Shown here: positions 9,521-18,641 of the stretch, one piece after another
Layout: every line of letters begins with the position of its first letter
How positions within the stretch are numbered: the stretch's first letter is position 1
Assembly (NCBI RefSeq): GCF_020026305.1
Contig: NZ_CP075691.1
Location: 4,960,001 to 5,024,000, forward strand
Origin: Streptomyces sp. 135
Lineage (GTDB): Bacteria > Actinomycetota > Actinomycetes > Streptomycetales > Streptomycetaceae
Length of the DNA: 64,000 nucleotides
Direction of reading: 5' to 3'
The notes under the pieces: generated by a model
The model's database searches: none
Told to the model about the DNA's origin: nothing
The model's input: the letters and a program-made list of their open reading frames with translations, nothing else
Made by a program: the position numbers and the translations under genes

Positions 9521-10761
9521 CCGGCTGGCTGCCGAGCCCCGTCGAGGAGCTCTTCGGTGCGGAGGCGACGGCCGAGGAGTCGTACGACGTACTGACCGTC
9601 GACGTCCCCCCGGACCGGTGGACCACCGCCCTGGAGACGGCCCGCACCACGCTCTCCTGCACCTACTTCGACTGGCTGAGCGCGGTCGACGAACCCGGCA
9701 CGGGCTTCCGGATCTGCGCCCACGTGGTCGCACTCACGCCCGTACGCCGCCTTCTCCTGCGTACGACGGTCCCGCACGACGCCCCGGTGCTCGCCTCCGC
9801 GGTCGACATCTACGCGGGCGCCGCCTGGCACGAGCGCGAGACGCACGAGATGTTCGGCGTGACGTTCGAGGGCCACCCCGGCCTGACCCCGCTGCTGCTG
9901 CCGGAGACCTTTGAGGGCCACCCGCTGCGCAAGGACTTCGTGCTCGCGGCGCGCGTCGCGAAGGCCTGGCCGGGAGCCAAGGAGCCGGGGGAGTCCGAGC
10001 ACGGCGGCCCCAAGCGTCGCCAGATGCTGCCGCCCGGCGTCCCCGACCCCAACGAATGGGGCCCCCTGAAGGGCCGGCTCCCGGCGGCCCCGGCCCGCCC
10101 GGCCCGAGGCGCGGCGGGCTCCGCCGGTCGAGCGGCGGCCGGTGAACGTCCGGTGCGGCGCACCCGCACGGCGAGCGAAGGCTCGGCCAGCCAGGCCGCG
10201 ACGCCGCCGGCCGACCCACAACAACCGGAAACCCCGACCCGCCCCCCACGCCGCTCGCGCAGCGTCAGCCAGGGCTCGGCCTCCCAGCGGACGCCACCGG
10301 TTCTGCCGGGGGAGCCGGCGGCGGGGGCGGAGGCTGAGGCCAAGCCTGAGGCGGTACGAGAGGCAGCGCCGGAGAGCGCGGCTGCGGGCCCCGAGCCCAA
10401 GCGGCCGTCGACGCCACGCAGCCCCGACGCCCCGTGGCACCAAGCCCGCCCGGCGTTCGACGCGCCGACCCAGGCGGCGGAGGCTGAGCGTTCGGAGCCG
10501 GGGGTTGAGCGTCCCGCGCCCGGGGCCGAGCGTCCTGCGGCCGAGGGTGAGCGTCCCGAGCCGGAAGCTGTGGTTGCGGCGCCCGCGCACTCCGAGGCCG
10601 GGGCCGACCGCCCCGAGGCGGAGTCCGCGCAGCCCGAGCCCGCGCACCCCGAGTCCACGCAGCCCCAGCCCGGACCCACGCACCCCGAATCCGAGTCCTC
10701 CCCGCCCACGCCGCCCACCCCGCACCCCGAAAACGACCACCGCACCGGAGGCACCGAGTGA
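9517..10761 (+). CDS. nuoC: NADH-quinone oxidoreductase subunit C homologue with long disordered tail
   Basis: A 414-aa protein. The 30-kDa subunit domain occupies about residues 15-165, with the family signature AAWHERETHEMFGVTFEGHP followed by LRKDFVL. The remaining ~245 residues are a Pro/Ala/Glu/Arg-rich low-complexity extension with repeated PGxERP/PEAE-type units, far beyond the ~200 aa of ordinary NuoC. The tail is coding on codon pattern, because the reading frame stays open to the GTGA overlap with nuoH. It is not fused to NuoD. The GTG start overlaps the nuoB stop. Confidence 0.88.
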   Translation: MTGWLPSPVEELFGAEATAEESYDVLTVDVPPDRWTTALETARTTLSCTYFDWLSAVDEPGTGFRICAHVVALTPVRRLLLRTTVPHDAPVLASAVDIYAGAAWHERETHEMFGVTFEGHPGLTPLLLPETFEGHPLRKDFVLAARVAKAWPGAKEPGESEHGGPKRRQMLPPGVPDPNEWGPLKGRLPAAPARPARGAAGSAGRAAAGERPVRRTRTASEGSASQAATPPADPQQPETPTRPPRRSRSVSQGSASQRTPPVLPGEPAAGAEAEAKPEAVREAAPESAAAGPEPKRPSTPRSPDAPWHQARPAFDAPTQAAEAERSEPGVERPAPGAERPAAEGERPEPEAVVAAPAHSEAGADRPEAESAQPEPAHPESTQPQPGPTHPESESSPPTPPTPHPENDHRTGGTE

Positions 10762-11726
10762 ACGACGCCCTCGACGTCGCCCTGCGCCTCGTCATCGTCT
10801 TCGCGGTGTTCCTGGTCCTGCCCCTCGTCATCGGCCAGACCGAACACAAGGTGATGGCCCACATGCAGGGCCGCCTCGGCCCCATGTACGCCGGCGGCTT
10901 CCACGGCTGGGCCCAACTCGTCGCCGACGGCGTCAAGTTCGCCCAGAAGGAAGACATCGTCCCGGCCGAGGCCGACCGCCGCGTCTTCCAGCTCGCGCCC
11001 GCCATCGCCCTGCTGCCCTACCTCCTCGTCCTGGTCGCCATCCCGATCGGCCCCGGCGAGGGCGCGGTCGGCGAGGTCGTCGACGCGGGCATCTTCTTCG
11101 TCCTCGCGATCATGGGCATCAGCGTGCTCGGCTCCCTGATGGCGGGCTGGGCCAGCGCCAACAAGTTCTCCCTCCTCGGCGGCCTGCGCACCGCCGCCCA
11201 GCTCCTCGCCTACGAACTGCCGATGCTGCTCGCCGCCGCCTCGGTCGCGATGGCGGCGGGCACGGTCTCGCTGCCCGGCATCGTCGACGCGTTCGTGTGG
11301 TGGTGGCTGCCCTGGCAGATCGTCGGCGCCCTGGTCTTCTTCGTGGCGGGCCTCGCCGAACTCCAGCGCCCGCCCTTCGACATGCCGGTCGCCGACTCCG
11401 AGATCATCTTCGGTGCCTACACCGAGTACACCGGCCTGCGCTTCGCCCTCTTCCTCCTCGCCGAGTACGCCGGAATCGTCGTCCTGTGCGGCCTGACCAC
11501 CGTCCTCTTCCTGGGCGGCTGGCACGGCCCGTGGGGCGCCGACGGCCTGGGCTGGATCTGGACCCTGCTCAAGACGGCCGTCCTCGCCTTCGTCGTGATC
11601 TGGCTGCGCGTGTCCTACCCCCGTCTTCGTGAGGACCAGCTCCAGAAGCTCGCCTGGACCACCCTCGTCCCCCTCGCCCTCGCGCAGATCGCGCTCACCG
11701 GAATCGTGAAGGTGGCGATCAACTGA
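10758..11726 (+). CDS. nuoH: NADH-quinone oxidoreductase subunit H homologue
   Basis: A 322-aa integral membrane protein with about eight helices, including conserved loops EHKVMAHMQGRLGP, DGVKFAQKEDIVP and ELQRPPFDMPVADSEI. NuoH joins the peripheral arm to the membrane arm and forms much of the quinone channel. The GTG start overlaps the nuoC stop by 4 nt, so nuoD, E, F and G are absent from the position between C and H where they lie in full operons. Confidence 0.94.
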   Translation: MNDALDVALRLVIVFAVFLVLPLVIGQTEHKVMAHMQGRLGPMYAGGFHGWAQLVADGVKFAQKEDIVPAEADRRVFQLAPAIALLPYLLVLVAIPIGPGEGAVGEVVDAGIFFVLAIMGISVLGSLMAGWASANKFSLLGGLRTAAQLLAYELPMLLAAASVAMAAGTVSLPGIVDAFVWWWLPWQIVGALVFFVAGLAELQRPPFDMPVADSEIIFGAYTEYTGLRFALFLLAEYAGIVVLCGLTTVLFLGGWHGPWGADGLGWIWTLLKTAVLAFVVIWLRVSYPRLREDQLQKLAWTTLVPLALAQIALTGIVKVAIN

Positions 11727-12334
11727 TGCCTCCGATCCCAGGGTCAGGCCTCGCCAAGGGCCTCGCCGTCACCCTCCGCACGATGACGAAGAAGACCGTC
11801 ACCGAGCAGTACCCCGAGCACCAGCCCGAACTGCCGCCCCGCAGCCGTGGCGTCATCGGCCTCTTCGAGGAGAACTGCACGGTCTGCATGCTGTGCGCCC
11901 GCGAGTGCCCGGACTGGTGCATCTACATCGACTCCCACAAGGAGACGGTGCCGCCCGCCGCCCCCGGTGGCCGTGAGCGCAGCCGCAACGTCCTCGACCG
12001 CTTCGCCATCGACTTCTCCCTCTGCATGTACTGCGGCATCTGCATCGAGGTCTGCCCCTTCGACGCCCTCTTCTGGTCCCCGGAGTTCGAGTACGCCGAG
12101 ACCGACATCCACGAACTCACCCACGAGCGCGACAAGCTCCGCGAGTGGATGTGGACGGTCCCGGCCCCGCCCGCCCTGGACCCGGACGCCGAGGAGCCGA
12201 AGGAACTGGCCGCCGCCCGCAAGGCCGCGGAGAAGCTCGCCGCCGCCCAGGAGCCCAAGCCCGTCCCCGAGCCGCAGGCGCCCGCGCCCGCCGCCGAGGG
12301 GCCCACGCCCGAGACGCGGGAAGGGGAGTCGTGA
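11726..12334 (+). CDS. nuoI: NADH-quinone oxidoreductase subunit I homologue (two 4Fe-4S clusters)
   Basis: A 202-aa ferredoxin-like subunit with two 8Fe-type motifs: Cys51/54/57/61 (CTVCMLCARECP) and Cys100/103/106/110 (CMYCGICIEVCP). These bind clusters N6a/N6b, which pass electrons to NuoB. Without NuoEFG in the locus, NuoI is the outermost encoded electron entry point, so soluble ferredoxin could dock here. The C-terminal 60 residues are Ala/Pro/Glu-rich. The start overlaps the nuoH stop (TGATG). Confidence 0.94.
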   Translation: MPPIPGSGLAKGLAVTLRTMTKKTVTEQYPEHQPELPPRSRGVIGLFEENCTVCMLCARECPDWCIYIDSHKETVPPAAPGGRERSRNVLDRFAIDFSLCMYCGICIEVCPFDALFWSPEFEYAETDIHELTHERDKLREWMWTVPAPPALDPDAEEPKELAAARKAAEKLAAAQEPKPVPEPQAPAPAAEGPTPETREGES

Positions 12335-12951
12335 CCTCCGCAGCAGCCACCGCGGCGACGGCGGCCGCGGCCGCCGAGAGCCACGGTTTCCTCTCGCCGA
12401 CCGGCGTCGAGATCGCCTTCGTCCTCGTCGGCCTCGTCACTTTGGGCGCGGCGGTCATCACCGTCACCACCCGGCAGCTGGTGCACGCCGCCCTGTGGCT
12501 GGTCGTGGCGCTCGGCGGCCTCGCCGTCGAGTACCTCCTGCTGACCGCGGAGTTCATCGCCTGGGTGCAGGTCCTCATCTACGTCGGTTCCGTCGTGGTC
12601 CTCCTCCTCTTCGGCCTGATGCTCACCCGGGCGCCCATCGGCCGTTCCCCGGACGCCGATTCGGGCAACCGCCCGGTCGCGCTCGCCGTGGCCCTCGCCG
12701 CCGCGGCCGCCCTGGTCTGGGTCGTCGTGGACGCGTTCCGCACCACGGTGATCGATCTGGACGGCGCCGCCCAGGGTTCCACCGGCGTGACCGGCTCGGT
12801 CCTCTTCCGGCACTGGGTGCTCCCCTTCGAAGCGCTCTCGGTCCTCCTCCTCGCCGCCCTCGTCGGCGCGATCGTCCTGTCCCGCAAGAACGCCGCGGCG
12901 GATGCCCGGGCCACGGACGCCCCGGCCACGGACCGGGAGGGGAACCGCTGA
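12331..12951 (+). CDS. nuoJ: NADH-quinone oxidoreductase subunit J homologue
   Basis: A 206-aa protein with about five membrane helices and the conserved third-helix stretch FIAWVQVLIYVGSVVVLLLFGLM. NuoJ is a membrane-arm subunit next to NuoK and helps couple quinone chemistry to proton transfer. The GTG start overlaps the nuoI stop; the stop overlaps nuoK (TGATG). Confidence 0.92.
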   Translation: MTSAAATAATAAAAAESHGFLSPTGVEIAFVLVGLVTLGAAVITVTTRQLVHAALWLVVALGGLAVEYLLLTAEFIAWVQVLIYVGSVVVLLLFGLMLTRAPIGRSPDADSGNRPVALAVALAAAAALVWVVVDAFRTTVIDLDGAAQGSTGVTGSVLFRHWVLPFEALSVLLLAALVGAIVLSRKNAAADARATDAPATDREGNR

Positions 12952-13358
12952 TGCACCTCCACCTCGCCTATCCCGCCGTCCTCGCCGTCCTCCTCTTCTG
13001 CGTCGGCCTCTACGGCGTGCTCGCCCGCCGCAACGCGATCCTGGTCCTGATGTCCGTCGAGCTGATGCTCAACGCCGTCAACCTCAACCTGGTCGCCTTC
13101 GATGTCTGGCTCCGCGACGCCCTCCACGCCGGCCAGGCCCTGACGCTCTTCACCATCGCCATCGCCGCCGCCGAGATCGGCATCGGCCTCGCGATCGTCC
13201 TGGCCGTCTACCGCAACCGCGGCACCTCCGCCGTCGACGATCTCCGTGACACCGCCGAGCCCACCGGGCCGGACGAGTCGCAGGAGCCGCAGCAGGCAGT
13301 GCAGGCAGCGCAGGCAACGCAGTCACCGCAGTCGCAGAAGACCGAGGCCACCGCGTGA
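12951..13358 (+). CDS. nuoK: NADH-quinone oxidoreductase subunit K homologue
   Basis: A 135-aa protein with three membrane helices. It has the conserved acidic residues of the proton channel in SVELMLNAVNLNLV and AAAEIGIGLAIV, and a Gln/Ala/Glu-rich C-terminal tail of about 35 residues beyond the usual ~100 aa. The ATG overlaps the nuoJ stop, and its own stop overlaps nuoL by 4 nt. Confidence 0.93.
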   Translation: MHLHLAYPAVLAVLLFCVGLYGVLARRNAILVLMSVELMLNAVNLNLVAFDVWLRDALHAGQALTLFTIAIAAAEIGIGLAIVLAVYRNRGTSAVDDLRDTAEPTGPDESQEPQQAVQAAQATQSPQSQKTEATA

Positions 13359-15349
13359 CCACGACCACCCTCGCCATCCTCGTCCCCCTCCTCCCGTTCC
13401 TGGGCGCGGCCGCGGGCCTGCTGCTCGGCCGCCGGAGCCCCGGACTCGTACGCCCCCTCGCGGTGCTGCCCACGCTGACGGCGCTCGTGCTGGCCGTCCT
13501 CGTGGCCCTCCGCCAGGGCGGCGACCGGCCCGTGGACGCCGCCACGGAGCTGACCCCGACCGGCTCGGTCCCCGTCGAGCTCGCCCTGCACATCGACGGC
13601 TTCGCCGCCCTCGTCGCCGTCCTGGTCGGCGTCGTCGCCTCCTGCGTGCAGATCTACTCGACGGGCTACCTCCGCGAGGACCCGCGCTACCCCTCGTACG
13701 CCGCTCTCGTCTCCCTCTTCACCTCCGCGATGCTGCTCGTCGTCTACTCCGGCGACCTGATGGTGCTCCTGGTCGGCTGGGAGATCATGGGCATCTGCTC
13801 GTACTTCCTCGTCGGCCACTACTGGGAGACGCCCGAGGCGCGCGCCGCCTCCCTGAAGGCCTTCCTGGTCACCAAGCTCGGCGACGTCCCCTTCCTGATC
13901 GGCCTGTTCGCCCTCGCCGTCGACGCGGGCTCCTTCCGCATCACGACGATCCTCGCGGCGGTCCGGGACGGCGGCCTGGACCACCCGACGCTGATCGCCC
14001 TGCTGCTCCTCGCGGGCGTGGCGGGCAAGTCGGCGCAGTTCCCGCTGCACACCTGGCTGCCCGACGCGATGGCGGGCCCCACGCCCGTCTCCGCGCTGAT
14101 CCACGCCGCGACGATGGTCGCCGCCGGTGTGTACTTCGTGGCCCGCCTCCTCCCCGTCTTCGCCGCCTCCGCGGCGGCCCTGGTCGTCCTCGCCGTCATG
14201 GCCGCCGTCACGATGGCCGGCTCGGCCCTCGCCGCGCTCGCCCAGGACGACATCAAGCGCGTCCTCGCCTACTCGACGATCGGCCAGCTCGGCTACATGA
14301 CCGGCGCCCTCGCCGTCGGCGACCGCGGCGCCGCCGTCTTCCACCTCCTGTCCCACGGCGCCTTCAAGGCGCTGCTGTTCCTCGCGGCAGGCGTGATCAT
14401 CCACGCCGCCGGCACCAACTCCCTGGCCGCCATGTCCCGCATGCGGGGCCTGCGCGACCGCATCCCGGACGCCTACTGGACGATGACCGTGGCGCTCCTC
14501 GCGCTCGCCGCGATGCCGCCGTTCAGCGGCTTCTTCTCCAAGGAGGCCGTGCTCGGCGCCGCCGAGCACACCGCCACGGGCCACACCGCGTCCGTGCCCG
14601 CCTCAGCCGGCTGGATCGTCCTCGTCGCCGGACTGCTCACCGCCCTCCTCACCGCCGCCTACGCGACGCGTCTGTGGCTGCTCGCCTTCCACGGAAAGGG
14701 CACCGAGGCCCCGGACCACGGGAAGCAGCCGGTGGCCATGACGGCCGTGCTCTGGGTGCTCGCGGTCCCCTCCCTCGCCTTCGGTCTCACGGTGGGTGTC
14801 CTGCCTGACTGGTTCGACGGCCACTCGCTCACGCCGACGCTGACGACCTCCGTGCTCGGTACGGGCCTCGCCCTCGTCGGCGGCCTCGTCACGTACGGCG
14901 CGTGGCGGCACACCACCGCGCTCGCCGCCCGTGTCCCGATGGGCGCGGTCGCGGCGAGCCCGGGCGGCGACGCAGGACAGGTCGAGTCGGAGGCCATCGC
15001 CTCGCACGCCCCCGCCTACGGGAACGTGGCCTCGGCCCACGACCCGGCCGATCCCGGCCGTCTGCTGCTCGGCCCCCTGCACCGCCACGCCGCCGGCGGC
15101 TTCCGCCTCGACGCCGTCTACACCGTCCTGTTCGTCCGCCCGGTCCAGGCCGCCGCGCGACTCGTCCGCTTCCTCGACCGCGAGGTCGTCGAGACGTACG
15201 TGCGCGGCGCGGGCACCGCACCCCGCTGGCTCGGCGCGGCCGTCCGGCGCGCGCAGACCGGCAACGTGCAGACCTATCTGAGCGCGCTGCTCGCAGGCAC
15301 GGTCGTCCTGGCCGTCGCCGCCGTCCTCGTCGCCACCGCCGGAGCGTGA
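13355..15349 (+). CDS. nuoL: NADH-quinone oxidoreductase subunit L homologue (proton-pumping antiporter-like)
   Basis: A 664-aa subunit of the antiporter-like family with about 16 helices. Conserved elements are VGWEIMGICSYFLVGHYW, KSAQFPLHTWLPDAMAGPTPVSALIHAATMV, and the lysine-bearing DDIKRVLAYSTIGQLGYM. It is the distal proton pump, with a lateral helix near the C-terminus. The GTG start overlaps nuoK. The intact pumping motifs suggest a proton-translocating complex despite the missing NADH module. Confidence 0.94.
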   Translation: MTTTTLAILVPLLPFLGAAAGLLLGRRSPGLVRPLAVLPTLTALVLAVLVALRQGGDRPVDAATELTPTGSVPVELALHIDGFAALVAVLVGVVASCVQIYSTGYLREDPRYPSYAALVSLFTSAMLLVVYSGDLMVLLVGWEIMGICSYFLVGHYWETPEARAASLKAFLVTKLGDVPFLIGLFALAVDAGSFRITTILAAVRDGGLDHPTLIALLLLAGVAGKSAQFPLHTWLPDAMAGPTPVSALIHAATMVAAGVYFVARLLPVFAASAAALVVLAVMAAVTMAGSALAALAQDDIKRVLAYSTIGQLGYMTGALAVGDRGAAVFHLLSHGAFKALLFLAAGVIIHAAGTNSLAAMSRMRGLRDRIPDAYWTMTVALLALAAMPPFSGFFSKEAVLGAAEHTATGHTASVPASAGWIVLVAGLLTALLTAAYATRLWLLAFHGKGTEAPDHGKQPVAMTAVLWVLAVPSLAFGLTVGVLPDWFDGHSLTPTLTTSVLGTGLALVGGLVTYGAWRHTTALAARVPMGAVAASPGGDAGQVESEAIASHAPAYGNVASAHDPADPGRLLLGPLHRHAAGGFRLDAVYTVLFVRPVQAAARLVRFLDREVVETYVRGAGTAPRWLGAAVRRAQTGNVQTYLSALLAGTVVLAVAAVLVATAGA

Positions 15350-15355
15350 GCAGCC

Positions 15356-16945
15356 GTGATCGGTATCAGTGAGTCCGTGATGCAGTTTCTTCTGGCGTTG
15401 ATCGTCGTCGGCCCGCTCATCGGCGCCGTGGCCGCTCTCCTGCCGGCCCCGCCCGGGCTGAAGGGAAAGTCGCCCGACCAGGCCGTGCTCCGCCACGGCG
15501 TGCTGGTGACCGGCACCATCCTGCTCGCCGCGATCGTCCTCGCGCTCGGCTTCGACCACGACCAGCCGTCGAAGATGCAGGCCACGACCGACATCAGCTG
15601 GATCCCCGCACTCGACGTGCGCATCCACCTCGGCATCGACGGCATCTCGCTCCCCCTTCTGGTCCTGACCGCGCTGCTGACCTTCCTCTGCGCGCTCTAC
15701 AGCTACTTCAAGATGCCCAAGGGCCCGTCCCCCAAGGCATTCGTCGCACTGATCCTCGTCCTCGAGTCCGGCACCCTCGCGACCTTCGCCGTCCTCGATC
15801 TGCTGCTGTTCTTCCTGGCGTTCGAGATGGTGCTCATCCCGATGTACTTCCTCATCGCCCGCTGGGGCGGCGAGCAACGAACCCGGGCAGCCTGGAAGTT
15901 CATCCTCTACACCCTGCTCGGGTCCGTCGTGATGCTGCTGGGCCTGCTCCTCATCGGGCTCAAGTCCGGCACATTCGACATGGTGGCACTCGCCACTGAC
16001 AACGACCCGGGCCTGAGTACATCCGTGCAGGTCATCGCCGTTCTGGCGATCGGTATCGGGCTCGCGGTCAAGACGCCGATGTGGCCGCTGCACAGCTGGC
16101 TGCCGGACGCCCACACCGCCGCGCCCACCGTCGGCTCGGTCCTGCTGGCCGGCGTGCTGCTGAAGATGGGTACGTACGGGTTCGTCCGCATCCTCCTGCC
16201 CATCGCCCCCGACGGCATGCGGGAGTTCGCGCCCTACCTCGCGGCCTTCGCGGTCGTCGGAATCATCTACGGCTCCCTCGCCTGCCTCGCCCTCGCCAAG
16301 CGGGGCGCGAAGGGCGACCTCAAGCGGCTCATCGCGTACTCGTCGGTCGGCCACATGGGCTTCGTGCTGCTCGGCATCGCGACGATGAGCCCGACCGGCG
16401 TGAACGGCGCGCTGTTCGCCAACATCGCCCACGGCCTCATCACCGGCCTGCTCTTCTTCATCGTCGGCGCGCTCAAGGACCGCACCGCCACCACCGACCT
16501 CGACTCGCTCGCCCAGGAGTTCGGCGCCGCGCTCTACGGCAAGGCCCCCCGCCTCGGCGGCCTGCTCGCGTTCGGCGCGGTCGCCTCGCTCGGCCTGCCG
16601 GGCCTCGCCGGGTTCTGGGGCGAGATGCTCGCGCTGTTCGGCGCCTTCAAGCCCGCCGACGACCTGAGCCGCCCCGCCTTCCTCGTCTTCATGGCGATCG
16701 CCGCCTTCGGCACGCTGCTCACCGCCGCGTACATGCTCATCGTCGTACGCCGTGTCTGTATGGGCCCGACGCCGCAGGCCGCGACCGAGCCCGCGCCCCC
16801 GGCGCTCGCCGACGTCCACGGCTACGAATTCGCCGCCTGGACCCCGCTCGTCGCCCTCACCGTTCTCGCCGGACTCTGGCCCGCGGCTCTCCTCGGCCTG
16901 ACCGACCCGGCCGTGCAGAAGCTCCTCACTGGAGGCAAGTCGTGA
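15356..16945 (+). CDS. nuoM: NADH-quinone oxidoreductase subunit M homologue (proton-pumping antiporter-like)
   Basis: A 529-aa antiporter-like subunit with about 14 helices. Motifs include FLAFEMVLIPMYFLIARWGG, VKTPMWPLHSWLPDAHTAAP and LKRLIAYSSVGHMGFVLLG. The GTG start at 15356 is 6 nt after nuoL, with GGAG at 15341. The stop overlaps nuoN by 4 nt. All key Glu/Lys positions of the pump appear present. Confidence 0.94.
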   Translation: MIGISESVMQFLLALIVVGPLIGAVAALLPAPPGLKGKSPDQAVLRHGVLVTGTILLAAIVLALGFDHDQPSKMQATTDISWIPALDVRIHLGIDGISLPLLVLTALLTFLCALYSYFKMPKGPSPKAFVALILVLESGTLATFAVLDLLLFFLAFEMVLIPMYFLIARWGGEQRTRAAWKFILYTLLGSVVMLLGLLLIGLKSGTFDMVALATDNDPGLSTSVQVIAVLAIGIGLAVKTPMWPLHSWLPDAHTAAPTVGSVLLAGVLLKMGTYGFVRILLPIAPDGMREFAPYLAAFAVVGIIYGSLACLALAKRGAKGDLKRLIAYSSVGHMGFVLLGIATMSPTGVNGALFANIAHGLITGLLFFIVGALKDRTATTDLDSLAQEFGAALYGKAPRLGGLLAFGAVASLGLPGLAGFWGEMLALFGAFKPADDLSRPAFLVFMAIAAFGTLLTAAYMLIVVRRVCMGPTPQAATEPAPPALADVHGYEFAAWTPLVALTVLAGLWPAALLGLTDPAVQKLLTGGKS

Positions 16946-18483
16946 CCGTGGCCGCCGCAAGCGTCGTCCAGTCAGTCGACTGGCTCGCGATCGCGCCGCC
17001 GACCATCGCCGCGGTGGTCGGGCTCGTCGTGCTCGTCGCCGACCTCTTCGTGGGCGACGGCAAGAAGGCTGTCCTCGGCTGGATCTCCGTGGCAGGCCTG
17101 GCCGCGGCCGCGCTCGCCCTGCTGCCCCTCCTGGACGACGACCGCTCGACCTTCTGCCTGACCGGCGGCGGCACGCACGCGTGCAGCTACACCGCCGACC
17201 GCTTCACCCTGGTCATCCAGCTCCTCGTCCTCGGCGGCGCCCTGCTGGCGGCCCTGCTCTCCATGAGCACCCTGAAGGACGCGAAGGGCACCAAGGGCGA
17301 GCTGCCCGCGGGCGAGTTCTGGTTCCTCCTGCTGTCCTCCGCCGCGGGCGCCGCCCTGCTGCCCGCTTCGCGCGACCTCGCGACACTCATCGTCGCCCTG
17401 GAGGTCGCCTCCCTGCCCGCCTTCGCCCTCGTCGGCCTCAGGCACGGCGACAAGCGCTCCTCCGAAGCGGCCCTGAAGTTCTTCCTCTCCTCGGTCACCG
17501 CGACCGCCGTGAGCCTCATGGGCGTCAGCTTCGTGTACGCGGCCACCGGCACCCTGCACCTCACCGAGATCGCCACCAAGCTCCAGAGCACCCAGGTCAC
17601 CGACGGACAGCTGGACACGCTCGCCCAGACCGGCGTCGCCCTCACCCTCGTCGGCTTCGCCTTCAAGGTGGCGGCCGTGCCGTTCCACTTCTGGGTACCG
17701 GACACCTACGTAGGCGCGCCGCTGCCCGTCGCCGCGTACCTCTCCGTCGTCGGAAAGGCCGTCGGCTTCACCGGGCTCATCCTCGTCACCGTCGTCGCCT
17801 TCCCCTCGTACGCGGACGTCTGGGGCCCGGCGCTCGCCGTCCTCGCCGCGCTCACCATGACCGCGGGCAACGTCGCCGCCCTGCGGCAGCAGTCCACGCG
17901 CGCGTACAGCGCGGTCCGCCTCCTCGCCTGGTCCTCGGTCGGCCAGGCCGGCTACCTCCTGGTGCCGATCGCCGCCGCCGGATACGCCGACAACGAAGCC
18001 GCCGCGGAGAAAGCCGTCGGCTCCACCGTCGCGTACGCCCTGATGTACACGGCTGTGAACCTCGGGGCCTTCGCCGTCGCCGCGCTCGTCGGCCGCGCCC
18101 AGCGCCTGAACCGCGTCAGCGACTACCGCGGCCTGTACGCGCGCAGCCCTCTGACCGCCCTCGTACTGGCCTTCTTCCTGCTCTGCCTGGCGGGCCTGCC
18201 GCCCGGCATCATCGGCCTCTTCGCCAAGGTCACCGTCTTCTCGGCGGCGGTCGACGCGGGCCTCGGCTGGCTCGCCGTGGTGATGGCCGTGAACGTCGTG
18301 ATCGCGCTCTACTACTACCTCCAGTGGACCGCGCTCCTCTTCCGCGCCCCCGAGGGCGAGCCGGTCGAGCACCGCGCCCCGGCCCCCCTCACGGCGGCCA
18401 TCGCCCTGACCGCGGTCCTCGGGATCGCGCTCTCCGGAGCACCCCAGCTCGTCCTGAGGTTCTCGGACACCGGCCTCTTCTGA
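16942..18483 (+). CDS. nuoN: NADH-quinone oxidoreductase subunit N homologue (proton-pumping antiporter-like)
   Basis: A 513-aa antiporter-like subunit, the last gene of the cluster. It shows IVALEVASLPAFALVGLRHGDKRSSEAALKFF-type family sequence (residues ~145-180), AFKVAAVPFHFWVPDTYVGAP, and AVRLLAWSSVGQAGYLL. Together L, M and N give the full three-pump membrane arm. The GTG overlaps the nuoM stop. About 160 nt with no strong terminator separate it from htpX. Confidence 0.93.
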   Translation: MTVAAASVVQSVDWLAIAPPTIAAVVGLVVLVADLFVGDGKKAVLGWISVAGLAAAALALLPLLDDDRSTFCLTGGGTHACSYTADRFTLVIQLLVLGGALLAALLSMSTLKDAKGTKGELPAGEFWFLLLSSAAGAALLPASRDLATLIVALEVASLPAFALVGLRHGDKRSSEAALKFFLSSVTATAVSLMGVSFVYAATGTLHLTEIATKLQSTQVTDGQLDTLAQTGVALTLVGFAFKVAAVPFHFWVPDTYVGAPLPVAAYLSVVGKAVGFTGLILVTVVAFPSYADVWGPALAVLAALTMTAGNVAALRQQSTRAYSAVRLLAWSSVGQAGYLLVPIAAAGYADNEAAAEKAVGSTVAYALMYTAVNLGAFAVAALVGRAQRLNRVSDYRGLYARSPLTALVLAFFLLCLAGLPPGIIGLFAKVTVFSAAVDAGLGWLAVVMAVNVVIALYYYLQWTALLFRAPEGEPVEHRAPAPLTAAIALTAVLGIALSGAPQLVLRFSDTGLF

Positions 18484-18576
18484 CGCGGGCCGGGCCATCA
18501 CCCACGCGGCCCAAACCGCTCCTGAGCGCACAAGGGAACTAGTGCTCCCCGCCTGGCGTTGACCAGTACGGGAGGG

Positions 18577-18592
18577 TCCACTGAACAGTGGA
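18577..18592. promoter_or_regulatory. 16-bp perfect palindrome upstream of htpX
   Basis: TCCACTGAACAGTGGA is a perfect dyad with 7-bp arms. It lies 50 nt before the htpX start and just downstream of a TTGACC at 18559-18564 that could serve as a -35. It looks like an operator for a dimeric regulator; the regulator is unknown. Confidence 0.4.
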
Positions 18593-18641
18593 AGCACCAG
18601 CCAGCAGAGGGTTCCCCCACGCACCACCAGGAGGGCGTACC

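Noticed and set aside
14603..16960. Long minus-strand open frames opposite nuoL/nuoM (and 16972-18627 opposite nuoN)
   Set aside because: The composition is low-complexity and the sense strand encodes recognisable complex I subunits.
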